Positions 55,323 to 63,960 of a DNA stretch of 64,000 nucleotides are shown piece after piece. The stretch is from Lepidostoma basale (taxonomy: Eukaryota; Arthropoda; Insecta; Trichoptera; Lepidostomatidae). The first letter of the stretch is position 1. Every line of letters starts with the position of its first letter. The notes below the pieces were generated by a model. The model was not told the origin of the DNA and did no database searches. It saw only the letters and a program-made list of their open reading frames with translations. The stretch is from NCBI GenBank assembly GCA_022606425.2, contig JAHDVF020000661.1, positions 248,001-312,000 of the forward strand, in the 5' to 3' direction. A program made the position numbers and the translations under genes.

Positions 55323-55576
55323 TTTTTTTGTGGATTAAACAAAGTTATTTTCAATTTCCTAAGTATATTGTATTAATGGTGTGTTGTTTTGTATACTGTT
55401 GTAGAAGTCAGTAGCGTATAATAATTTTGTAAGATTTTCATTCACTGAAATATTCTGGATGTCTCTCCATGGATCGTTGTGTGATTTTTAGTTTATGGAC
55501 ACTTTTTTGCTGTAAGGGGGTGTCTGTCTAAATTTAAATTTATAAGACATAAAAATAAACGAGTATTTTTTTTCAG

Positions 55577-55853
55577 TATTCTTCAAAAGGCGAAAAAGCT
55601 GTCCGCAATATGGAAAGACCGCCCCATGCCACCCCTAGAGACAGCGGTGTACTGGGTAGAACACGTGGCGCGCCACGGGGGGTCCCATCTCAGGCCCGTG
55701 TCAGCCGATCTTCCCTTCTACAGATACCTTCTCCTGGATGTCTTTGCCTTCTTCGCGGCCCTTGGAATCTTAATAATCTACATTAATTTGAAGCTGTATA
55801 GATTCGTTAAGTATTTGTGCTGCTCACCTTCAAAGAAATCCAAAAAAGATTAA
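55577..55853 (+). CDS. UGT-B/C common exon 4: membrane anchor and ER-retrieval tail
   Basis: Starts after TTTTTTTTTCAG, completing a Ser codon, and encodes LSAIWKDRPMPPLETAVYWV, HLRPVSADLPFYRYLLLDV and a hydrophobic anchor (FAFFAALGILIIYINL). The tail ends KSKKD, a lysine-rich KXKXX retrieval signal. Stop TAA at 55851-55853. An intact-looking hammerhead motif sits in the preceding intron at 55284-55322, 255 nt before the acceptor. Confidence 0.92.
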
Positions 55854-55897
55854 CCGAAGATTAGATGATAAAATAATTGTAATTTTTTATTGAATTG

Positions 55898-55903
55898 ATT
55901 AAA
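55898..55903 (+). terminator. Variant poly(A) signal of UGT-B/C
   Basis: ATTAAA, 44 nt past the stop. No AATAAA is seen in the first 150 nt downstream, so this common variant is the best candidate. Confidence 0.4.
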
Positions 55904-56094
55904 TTGTTTTTATATATTGCATTCCTTTTCTTTCTCCCCAAGGATGGTTAGATAAGATATTGAATACGGTTATTTGAAATTTCTTGGTAAAAGTTCACTG
56001 TAAATAATACAAACAATTAAAAAAATCCCTTTATAGTGAATATTTAGTATAATTCCACTTAAGTTTATGTGGAGTTAAATATGTAATTTGTTTT

Positions 56095-56300
56095 AAATTT
56101 ATTTTGTGGATGTTGGACGATCGAAGTGTGCGCGGGAGATACCTATTGGTGGCGATGAAGTTCGCAACCCATCACACAGCGTCTGTCGCGGGGGCGAAAA
56201 GAGAAGGATAAAGTGCCGCATCGGTTAAAGTGTGACTGTCCATTCTTTCTGCCTACCCTTTCGGAGAGACGGCGTGATGGTTAGTTAGTTAAGTTTATGG
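56095..56300 (+). mobile_element. SINE-1, 3' portion
   Basis: TTTATTTTGTGGATGTTGG to GGCGTGATGGTTAGTTAG. Confidence 0.7.
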
Positions 56301-56319
56301 ATTCTACAAGTTTTGGCAG

Positions 56320-56380
56320 TTCGCTAGAAGATGGCAGCGAGCTACCGAAACCGGTCGAAGCCATAGACCGGAGTGGAATT
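56320..56380 (+). repeat. Hammerhead-related motif, ACCGGT class
   Basis: CTAGAAGATGG, CAGC/GCT hairpin, ACCGAAACCGGTCGAAGCC. GAAA and palindromic ACCGGT present; the core has an extra A (CTAGAAGA). Confidence 0.4.
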
Positions 56381-56656
56381 AAACTAAATATTTTCAAGTA
56401 ATTTTTAATTATTTTATTTTTTTTCATTTGGTATTGAATTAATTTTCAAAATATACCTAACCGTTATATATGTAATTTTTAAATAATATCGTGTTTTGAA
56501 ACCTAAGATAAAAAAGTGGAAGGGGGGTGTTTCTTTAAAAAAAAACTTATTTATAGACCTATGGAACGAAGCAAGAGCAGACACTGTCAGAATCAGACAT
56601 TTAAAACTGTTAAATTAAATAACTTTGTTTTTTGTATCACATTTGTATTTTATTTT

Positions 56657-56700
56657 ACGCGACAGCTGTTTCATCAACCTATGTTGACATCATCAGGTGT
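56657..56700 (-). ncRNA. Hammerhead-type ribozyme motif, AGCT stem III class
   Basis: Minus strand: ACAC, CTGATGA (56690-56696), T, GTCAAC-ATAG-GTTGAT (6 bp with one G-U), GAAA, CAGCTGTC, GCGT. The core is complete and stem III is the palindrome ACAGCTGT. Stem I has an A-C mismatch at its second pair. Confidence 0.5.
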
Positions 56701-57175
56701 TACAATAATATATTAAATTGATATATTATAAACATTCAAGGCGAATCTGGAGTTCATATATTATCCAAGATATTTATGGAAAAGCATATTTATTCCTAAT
56801 GGTTGCTGTTAATCTTCTGCCTGTAGATATAGTAATCAAGTTGTTAATATTAATTTCAGTGGGTTGTATTGACCACTGTTCTGGAATGGACCGGATATAC
56901 AATCAAAATGCATAAGTCTTATTTAAAAATATTTCTTAAAACATTATATTTTATGTACAAAATAATTGACAAAGGATAATGGATAAAACATTTATTGAAT
57001 GATTGAACAAAATACATTAAAATTCAATTACATTTGTTATTACATTAATAAAATAGAAAATATATTCCGAAGAGATTGCGATCATATGGGCATACTCTAA
57101 TATTTTTTATCGTATATTTAGAATTTATCATTATTTTTCATTTACTAACATAACAAACACAACATAACTAACATT
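56701..57175. other. Intergenic AT-rich DNA
   Basis: Nothing recognised. Confidence 0.3.
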
Positions 57176-57177
57176 GC

Positions 57178-57292
57178 AAGATTGTTAAGAGTATCAGATT
57201 GGAGAGTCGAAGCGGAGGACAGGAGGAGTTGGAGGCGAAGAATACTGGAGGCTAAGGCTCGATATGGGCTGTAGGGCCATCGAAGAAGAAGA
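57178..57292 (+). mobile_element. LINE-C 3' tail
   Basis: TTGTTAAGAGTATCAGATTG to GGCCATCGAAGAAGAAGA; only the last 110 bp. Confidence 0.7.
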
Positions 57293-57623
57293 ACATAACA
57301 AAACTTTTTCTAATGAACAATAAACATACTACTTTCTATTAATACTTTTATAAAATAAACATACATATGACATGCTATTTTGTCAAACCATTAAAATTTT
57401 ATAATTATTTATATATAATACAAAAACATTTTAAGACTTGTTGTACCGTGTAATGCAAATATCTATTAAGTTAATAGCTTTGTAGAATTTAACATATTTT
57501 TTTTGTGAAAGCCAGTTTCAAGATACTGGAATAACTAAAATAAAATTCGTTTTTACACATATCTATTATTTATAGTTTAGAAATACTATATAAGAGAAAA
57601 TATGGTCGGGGGGTTAAAAATTA

Positions 57624-57881
57624 GGGTGCCTGTCCACCGGAGCGGAGCTAGGTGGCGGAGGGGTGAGTGAGGTAAAAATCCACGAATAGAATTAGCATAA
57701 AATCTCCTCTTCAGTGGACAGGGAGTTGCGAACTAGTTTAAAAATTCATACGAAACCGGGAAGCGGAGCGAGGACGCGGAGCGGAGAAGCGGAATCGCTG
57801 CCTAGCTCTGCGTATTGAATAACACAGTCCGCAACTCCGCTCCGCATTACTCCCTCGCCCCGCTCCGGTGGACAGGCACCC
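57624..57881. mobile_element. 258-bp MITE, Harbinger-like, TTA target duplication
   Basis: Inverted ends GGGTGCCTGTCCACCGGAGC (57624) and its complement (to 57881), flanked by TTA at 57621-57623 and 57882-57884. GTGGACAGG recurs inside at 57715. No coding capacity. Confidence 0.7.
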
Positions 57882-57884
57882 TTA

Positions 57885-58212
57885 ATTCTTTCCGAGTGAC
57901 AACATTAAAAATCAAATAAATGTCATTCTCCTGATTACCAAAATATTTTCTAAACATGTCGGGATAAATTTACTTATATAACAGAAACACAAAAAACGAT
58001 GGTATTAAATATGACATAATTCAACATTATTTGATATAAAATATTTTTCACGAACACATAATATAAGATAAAACATAATAATAATTAGAAATGTTGAGCT
58101 ATAAAAAATATTTTCAAATTAATTAAATAAAATTACAGAAAACGATAAAATTTTTGGAATAAATACTGTTTGAAAAATGAGTTTTCTAAGTTATATTAAT
58201 GAATGATTATAA
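57885..58212. other. Downstream flank of UGT-D
   Basis: AT-rich, no feature. Confidence 0.3.
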
Positions 58213-58218
58213 TTTAAT
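58213..58218 (-). terminator. Variant poly(A) signal of UGT-D
   Basis: ATTAAA on the minus strand, 26 nt after the UGT-D stop. Confidence 0.4.
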
Positions 58219-58244
58219 AAAACATGCAAAGGGTCGAGAATTCA

Positions 58245-58524
58245 TTATGAAGTCTTGTGTTTAATAAGGCCCTTTACAGTTCGTTTTGAAAAAATTCGAA
58301 GTACGAAGTATTTTGTAACGACAATGAGTGAAAGTAGGACAACGAGGAAGAATACGGCAATATCCAACAGAAGATAGCGGTAGAGAGGGACATCGGCCGA
58401 CACTGGCCGGAGATGGGCGCCTCCGTGTCTGACCACGTGCTCCACCCAGTATATTGCAGTCTCCAGAGGGGAGACTAGACGGTCTCTGAAGATGGATGAT
58501 AATTTCCTTGAGTTTTTTCGAATC
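58245..58524 (-). CDS. UGT-D exon 4 (terminal): membrane anchor and ER-retrieval tail
   Basis: Minus-strand terminal exon of a UGT that enters from the right edge. After TTTCTCTTTACAG it reads (K)IRKNSRKLSSIFRDRLVSPL, then ETAIYWVEHVVRHGGAHLRP, VSADVPLYRYLLLDI, a long hydrophobic anchor (AVFFLVVLLSLIVVTKYFVL) and a tail ending KHKTS, a KXKXX retrieval signal. 280 nt, the same phase as the other two terminal exons. The reading frame stays open upstream through the trinucleotide repeat at 58550-58912, but that part is intron because the acceptor and the paralogues place the start at 58524. Confidence 0.91.
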
Positions 58525-58547
58525 CTGTAAAGAGAAAACAGGTTAAA

Positions 58548-58703
58548 ACAACCACAACAACAACAACAACAACAGCAACAGCAAACAGCTGCAGCAGCAG
58601 TAGCAGTAGCAGCCACAGCAACAGCAACATCAACAGCAGCAGTAGCAGCAACAGCAACATCAACAGCAGCAGTAGCAGCAACAGCCACATCAACAGCAGC
58701 AGT

Positions 58704-58737
<34 letters not shown>

Positions 58738-58912
58738 ACAACAACATCAACAACAACACCAAAAACAACATCAACAACAACACCAAAAACAACAAAAACA
58801 CCAAAATAAAAAAAAACAACTAAAACAACAAAAACAACAACAACAACCACAATAACGACAACAACAACAACAACAGCAGCAGCAACAGCAGCAACAACAA
58901 CATGTAAAACAA
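58548..58912. repeat. Interrupted (CAA/CAG)n trinucleotide repeat
   Basis: About 365 bp of CAA, CAG, CAT and CCA triplets in UGT-D intron 3, starting 24 nt upstream of the exon 4 acceptor. On the UGT-D sense strand it is (TTG/CTG)n. Confidence 0.9.
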
Positions 58913-58989
58913 CAACACAAAAAACTGAAACATTAAGAGTAGACAAAGTAATACATTATAATTTCATTATCTTAATTACTGGAAAATGC

Positions 58990-59145
58990 ATTATTTTCTT
59001 TGTAAAGGCAATGACTAACTAGCTAACTAACCATCACGCCGTCTCCCGAAGGGGTAGGCAGAAAGAATGGACTGCCACACTTTTCTTTCCTGACATATTT
59101 CTCTCACTTCCTCATCGTGTTATGCACGCGCGTTGATTTTTTTAC
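58990..59145 (-). mobile_element. LINE-A 3' end in UGT-D intron
   Basis: AACTAACCATCACGCCGTCT to ACGCGCGTTGA. Sense to UGT-D. Confidence 0.7.
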
Positions 59146-59565
59146 ATTTTTTACGTCGAGTAAATCTTGTATTTTATTTAGTTGTTAATTTAAATGAGAA
59201 ATAAAAAATACGTTTATAATAATAATACAGTGACGATGATATGGTTGTCAGGTGTTTCTTTTATGTTGGAATTGTGTGGTAATTTGGAAGATAACAATTT
59301 ATTTTATTGTATGAGGTGTTGTTGAACTATGTTATGTAATATGCCCTGTGGCTTGGTTTCATTATTTAGTGATCACATGCCGAAAACATGATTAATCGAA
59401 TTGTTATCATTAATGGTTCAAGTTATTTTCCTGTTAATTAATTAATTAATTTTTATAACCAAGACAGGTTTAACCCAAATTGATCACACTTGAAATCGAA
59501 CTTAAACTAAACTCAAACACTTTGTTTACACAAAGTTTTAAACATCGATGATTATTATCTATAGC
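59146..59565. other. UGT-D intron 3 DNA
   Basis: AT-rich; no element recognised. Confidence 0.3.
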
Positions 59566-59574
59566 GTTGATAAA

Positions 59575-60643
59575 CTAATCACGGCAATTACATCGCTGTA
59601 CACGGAAAGCACTGCTAGTGTCAGAGTAAATGGGGATCTTACAGCCTGGTTTGATATCAATAAAGGTGTCAAACAGGGGTGTGTAATGTCTCCATGGTTG
59701 TTTAATCTATATATGGACAAGTGTATGAAAGAGCTGAAAGGGTTGGAAGCAGGTGCAAAAATGAACGGTGTGTCAGGAAGCTGTTTGTTGTATGCGAACG
59801 ACGCTGTGCTACTTGCAGACAACGAGCACGAACTGCAAGCCCTGGTGTCTAGCATGTATGAGGTATGCAAGCGATACGATTTGATGATGAATGTGAATAA
59901 GTCCAAGGTAATGATTTTCGAAATGGAAGGAAGCATGACAGACTGCAACATTAGTGTAAACGGTGAAAATCTGGAACAAGTGGATGAATTTGTTTATTTA
60001 GGAAGTATGTTTACAAAGGATGGGAGGGTGGAGAAGGATATTGAAAGAAGGGTTGGGGCAGGCAACAGAATAAATGGTGCACTTAAAGTTGTCATCGCAA
60101 ACAAAAGCCTATCCAAAAAAGTCAAGATGGCAGTGCACAATGGTGTTCTTGTGCCGACCCTTATGTATGGAAGTGAAGCATGGAACTGGCAAAAGAAGGA
60201 TGAAAGTAGAATAAATGCAGTAGAAATGAGATCTCTAAGACGAATGTGTGGCAAATCTGTATATGATAGAGTGACAAATGCAAGTATAAGAAGTGAATGT
60301 GGTGCGAATGAAAGTGTTATGAACAAAATAAGGAAAGGGTCATTAAGATGGTTTGGACACATGGAAAGAATGAGTGAAGACAGAATGGTAAAGAAGGTAT
60401 ATGTAAACGGCGTGAACGGAGCTAGAAATAGAGGAAGGTCGAGGAAAACGTGGCACGATCAAATCAATCAAATATTGAATGTCGGTCACGTGAGGAGTCG
60501 GAGAAATCGACGTGCGTGCATGACAAGATGTATGAATGTAGAGGAATCGAGAGAAGTATGTCAGGACAGAACAGTGTGGCGTTCCATTCTCTCTGCCTAC
60601 CCCTCTGGGGAGACGGCGTGATGGTTAGTTAGTTAGTTAGTTA
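59575..60643 (+). pseudogene. LINE-A reverse transcriptase copy with target duplication, antisense in UGT-D intron
   Basis: Longest open copy (about 347 codons inside the insert): SVRVNGDLTAWFDINKGVKQ, GCVMSPWLFNLYMDKCMKEL, LLYANDAVLLADNEHELQAL, YDLMMNVNKSKVMIFEMEG, VDEFVYLGSMFTKDGRVEKD, VPTLMYGSEAWNWQKKDESR, RGRSRKTWHDQINQILNVGH, ending SAYPSGETA. These are the palm, thumb and basic C-terminus of an RTE-like RT; the endonuclease is absent (5' truncation). The catalytic pair reads AND instead of ADD, so the polymerase would be dead. Bounded by GTTGATAAA at 59566-59574 and 60644-60652; tail (GTTA)n. Confidence 0.87.
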
Positions 60644-60841
60644 GTTGATAAATACTCTGGTTGCAATATTTACTATTTGAATACAAATTTGAACAAAAAT
60701 GAGAAATCGAATCCTCTAAAACCGTCCAGCTTGTTTTGAGTTCAATGATTTTAAGCATATTTTTATTATTTCTTTTATGTTCGCCATACTTTGGGTTGTA
60801 AATGTATTATTTGTCTTTTTCTTTTTTATGTAATTTGTACA

Positions 60842-61265
60842 TTTCAATTTCAATTTATTTCAATTTATTTATTTCTTAAATCATAAACATTACAGTATAT
60901 AACCAAAGCGCTTATGACTATACAGGTAGGATACAAAAACAACAAAAAAACTATTTTGAACAGTAAATACAATTATAAAATTTAAAAATAGACAAAAACA
61001 CAAAAAAAAACACGAGATAATTAAAAATTAAGACCAAATAAGTAATTAGAAACAATAAGAAGAACAACACATTATATAAGAGATAGGTGTTTTCTGAGGG
61101 TAGCCTCACTATCGTGGAAGGTGTCCACATCCGAAGAGATGCGGTTTAATAGGATTATTGCCCTGCCCACGGGCATTACCTTAGGTAGATTGGTTCTACA
61201 CAGTGGCAGGTGAAATAATCTATGTTGCCTTTGTCGCAGATAATTGTCGGGGACAAACAAACAAA
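60842..61265 (-). mobile_element. SINE-3, near full length
   Basis: Tail ATTTCAATTTCAATTTATTT, body with GGTGTCCACATCCGAAGAG and GATTGGTTCTACACAGTGG. Confidence 0.6.
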
Positions 61266-61292
61266 ACACTAACTTTTAAAAATTAAAATTAC

Positions 61293-61335
61293 ATATCAGA
61301 CATGTTTCGGACAACCGGTCTTTCTTCAGTGATAC
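61293..61335 (-). ncRNA. Hammerhead-type ribozyme motif in UGT-D intron
   Basis: Minus strand: GTATCA, CTGAAGA (61323-61329), AAGAC-CGGTT-GTCC, GAAA, CATGTC, TGATAT. Stem I pairs over 6 bp including a G-U; stem II has one A-C mismatch next to the core. It would be in the sense direction of UGT-D transcription. Confidence 0.52.
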
Positions 61336-61346
61336 ATATTATAAAG

Positions 61347-61505
61347 ACTTGGGACTTGGACTTGGATCTTCTGGCTTACAGAGGTTCAGCTCATGTGGCT
61401 ATTCCTCTTACCGCTGATGGGAACATTGTTGGAAGGTGATTTGGTGGGTTGTTAGTTTATTCAGGGGCATGATTTGTGTGGCCCGGAGTGTTCCTCTGAA
61501 GGAGA
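61347..61505 (-). mobile_element. SINE-2, 5'-truncated
   Basis: Tail GACTTGGGACTTGGACTTGG on plus, then antisense SINE-2 to GGCCCGGAGTGTTCCTC. Confidence 0.65.
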
Positions 61506-61559
61506 ATAAGATACGTATTTAAAATATTATAAAATTGTTTACAAATATGATCGTTGCCA

Positions 61560-61735
61560 TTTTCGGGCACGTGAGGAGTCAAAGAAATCGACGCGTGTGC
61601 ATGACACGACGTATGAATGTTGAGTAAGCGCGAGAAATACGTCGGGAAAGAAAAGTGTGGCAGTCCATTGTTTCTGCCTACCCCTTCGGGGAGATGGCGT
61701 GATGGTTAGTTAGTTAGTTATTTAAATATATCATA
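61560..61735 (+). mobile_element. LINE-A 3' end
   Basis: GGGCACGTGAGGAGTCAAAG to GGCGTGATGGTTAGTTAGTT. Confidence 0.7.
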
Positions 61736-61849
61736 CTTTTACATCTTTGTACCATGTCTTGTTTTTATGATGTAATATGTTATCACATGAAATGTTATTA
61801 TGTCGAAAAAATATCATTGTTAAAAAGGTGAAAGTGTTAAAAAAATAAT

Positions 61850-62135
61850 GTTTCTTTAAGATGATTTGGATACATTGATAAAACCAATAAAGAAAATATG
61901 GTAAAATTGTACGAGTACGTTTAAGATGTAAATGGACGAGAAACACAAAGGTCCGAGAAAAACGTGACTGGATCAAACAAACCAAATTTTAAATGTCAAC
62001 CACGTGAAGAGTTGGATAAATAGACGCACGTGCATGACACGATTTTGCCGAGGCGAGAAAAGTATGTCAGGAAAGAACAGTATGGCGGTCCATACTTTCT
62101 GCTTACCACTTCAGGGAAATGGTGTAACAGTTAGT
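61850..62135 (+). mobile_element. LINE-A 3' end, old
   Basis: Degraded coding: GCACGTGCATGACACGATTT, GTATGTCAGGAAAGAACAG, GGTGTAACAGTTAGTTA. Confidence 0.55.
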
Positions 62136-62152
62136 TATCCAAAAGATTTTAA

Positions 62153-62678
62153 CCCTTAAATGCATTCTGTTGCATATCTGCAACAATTTATTAATTAACT
62201 CTGTATACATGCAATAAATGAACTCCAATGCATTGTGTTGCGTAAGTGTAACAATACGCCGAGCCATCGTGTTTTTAAATTATTCGAGTAGATGTCTCTG
62301 TAAGCAAGAAATTGACATTTTAATAAAAAAATAAAAAAATAAAAAAACGTTGGGTGCAGATGTGTCATATTTCTGAGAGTTTCAACATTTATATTCATTG
62401 GTGCTACTGGATATAAAACGAAATAATTTATAATTTTTATACTCCATAAAGGTGAATCGACCATTGTTTACTAATTTTCGATTTTTATTTTTTGTGATAA
62501 TTGCATATCTGATTTATATTTTTTGTAACAAATCGTATCTGCAACAAGCCATTTTTTATTAATAAAATCCACAAATAAACTTACAATTTTTTTTTATTAC
62601 TTTTCCCGTCATTTTCAACCTAATTTTAGTATAAAAATATTTTTACTTTTGAATTTGGAAAAATCATGCATTTAAGGG
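62153..62678. mobile_element. 526-bp MITE, piggyBac-like, TTAA target duplication
   Basis: Ends CCCTTAAATGCAT (62153) and ATGCATTTAAGGG (to 62678), flanked by TTAA at 62149-62152 and 62679-62682. CCCT next to TTAA is the piggyBac arrangement. No open frame of note. It ends 38 bp from the exon 3 donor of UGT-D. Confidence 0.75.
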
Positions 62679-62716
62679 TTAAATTGAATTCAAATGACCA
62701 TAGAAAAATATCTTAC

Positions 62717-62933
62717 TTTGGATCAAGAACTTTCTTGAGAGATGCCACAAGATTTTCTGTCGTGATGTCATCATACTCCAAGACCTCCCCGATCCCGCTG
62801 TCTTTGGCTGCTGCCGCATTGTGTGGCTGGTCTCCATAAATTGGGATGGCCAGAACTGGTACTCCGCAATGTACGGCTTCAGTCATACCAAGACCTCCGC
62901 CATGGGTGATGAACGCTACTGTATGAGGATGCT
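62717..62933 (-). CDS. UGT-D exon 3: UGT signature motif
   Basis: Minus-strand exon bounded by ATTTTAG and GTAAGA, exactly 217 nt as in UGT-A and UGT-B/C. It reads HPHTVAFITHGGGLGMTEAV, then GVPVLAIPIYGDQPHNAAAA and ends LDPK. HGG and GDQ, the donor-binding residues, are intact. Exons 1 and 2 are not found between 62934 and the right edge, so the gene continues beyond the window. Intron 3 is 4,192 nt and holds a 1.07-kb LINE-A insert. Confidence 0.9.
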
Positions 62934-63079
62934 CTAAAATACGTAGATACGAGTATGTTTTAGAGATAATATATAGAAAAGAAAGAACATAATTCAACAT
63001 TTGGATGGAATAATTCAATCCGAAATAGCAAAGCTTCATTCAAGCATTAACAACAATTATTCATGTTGGTCTTTGTGTC

Positions 63080-63430
63080 CCCAATAGATATCTCCGACAG
63101 CGACAGCACAGATTGTTTTGCCTACCGGCCGCCAGAACCAATCTGCCTCTGGTGACATCGGTGGGAAGAGCAATTAGTCTGTTGAACGCGGTATTCTCGG
63201 AGACCGACGTCTTTCATATTAGTGAAAGTACGTTCAGAGGACAAATACTCTTGACTTTGGAATGTATATTGTCTTACTAATGTCGAACCATCACTAATGC
63301 GTTCCTGGTATTATGTTGTATGTGTATAATATCTTACCTGTACTCAATAGATGCCTTAAACATTTATGCTGTTTGTAATGTCTTTTGAGTAAATAAACTG
63401 ATTTGATTTGATTTTATTTGATCTGATTCA
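63080..63430 (+). mobile_element. SINE-3, full-length reference copy
   Basis: ATATCTCCGACAGCGACAGC to AAACTGATTTGATTTGATTT; about 350 bp. No clear pol III boxes, so it may be a LINE 3' end instead. Confidence 0.6.
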
Positions 63431-63714
63431 AGCATTAACACAATAAAAGCGGGCGACTCAACTATGAGTCCCCTTTTTAGATGAGTGTGATATTTTAATA
63501 ATATATCTATCGTTTATAAGTATCTAAAAACATTGTAAAAACGTGCTGAGTAGTGGAACGTTGCCATGTAAATGCTCGCGTAGATTGGGTTAAAATAATC
63601 TGCTTGGCCAATTAACATAGCGACGTTCACTCAACGCGCCACATTTTTTCCGAATATTTATATGGACTTTAAAGATATGACTATGATCAATGCGTATTTG
63701 GCACGAGAATCTTC
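63431..63714. other. UGT-D intron or upstream DNA
   Basis: No UGT exon found here; nothing recognised. Confidence 0.3.
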
Positions 63715-63960
63715 GTGACTCACGGGTTAGTAGCCCGCATACAGGGCAAGCTGGGAGTACTCACTGGTGAGTCTCACGCTTACAGTGCAAGCTGGGGGTA
63801 CTCACGGGTGAGTCGCTCGCTTACAGGGCAAGCATAGGAGTACTCACGGGTGAGTCGCACGGTTACAGGGCAAGCATAGGAGTACTCACGGGTGAGTCGC
63901 ACGGTTACAGGGCAAGCATAGGAGTACTCACACCCGTGAGTACTCCTCTATAGTCGCATG
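63715..63960. repeat. 42-bp minisatellite with inverted end
   Basis: About five copies of GGTGAGTCGCACGGTTACAG then GGCAAGCATAGGAGTACTCA CG, more diverged on the left. It ends in a perfect hairpin GGAGTACTCAC-ACCC-GTGAGTACTCC (63921-63946). Confidence 0.8.

Larger units (their letters stand above)
60760..61560. repeat. Palindromic hammerhead element broken by SINE-3 and SINE-2
   Basis: Host pieces at 60768-60841, 61266-61345 and 61506-61555 join in order to one arm plus centre of the 35105-type element. Confidence 0.6.

Noticed and set aside
58475..58819. Poly-leucine open frame on the minus strand
   Set aside because: Another frame of the same trinucleotide repeat.
58525..58946. Long Val/Ala/Leu-rich N-terminal extension of UGT-D exon 4
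   Set aside because: It is translation of a trinucleotide repeat. A polypyrimidine-AG acceptor at 58524 and the fixed exon structure of the paralogues place it in the intron.
59548..59574. ATG start of the 357-codon frame at 59548
   Set aside because: The first nine codons lie in host intron DNA and the target duplication; the LINE begins at 59575.
63715..63960. CRISPR array
   Set aside because: Units are contiguous tandem repeats with no unique spacers, in a eukaryotic genome.
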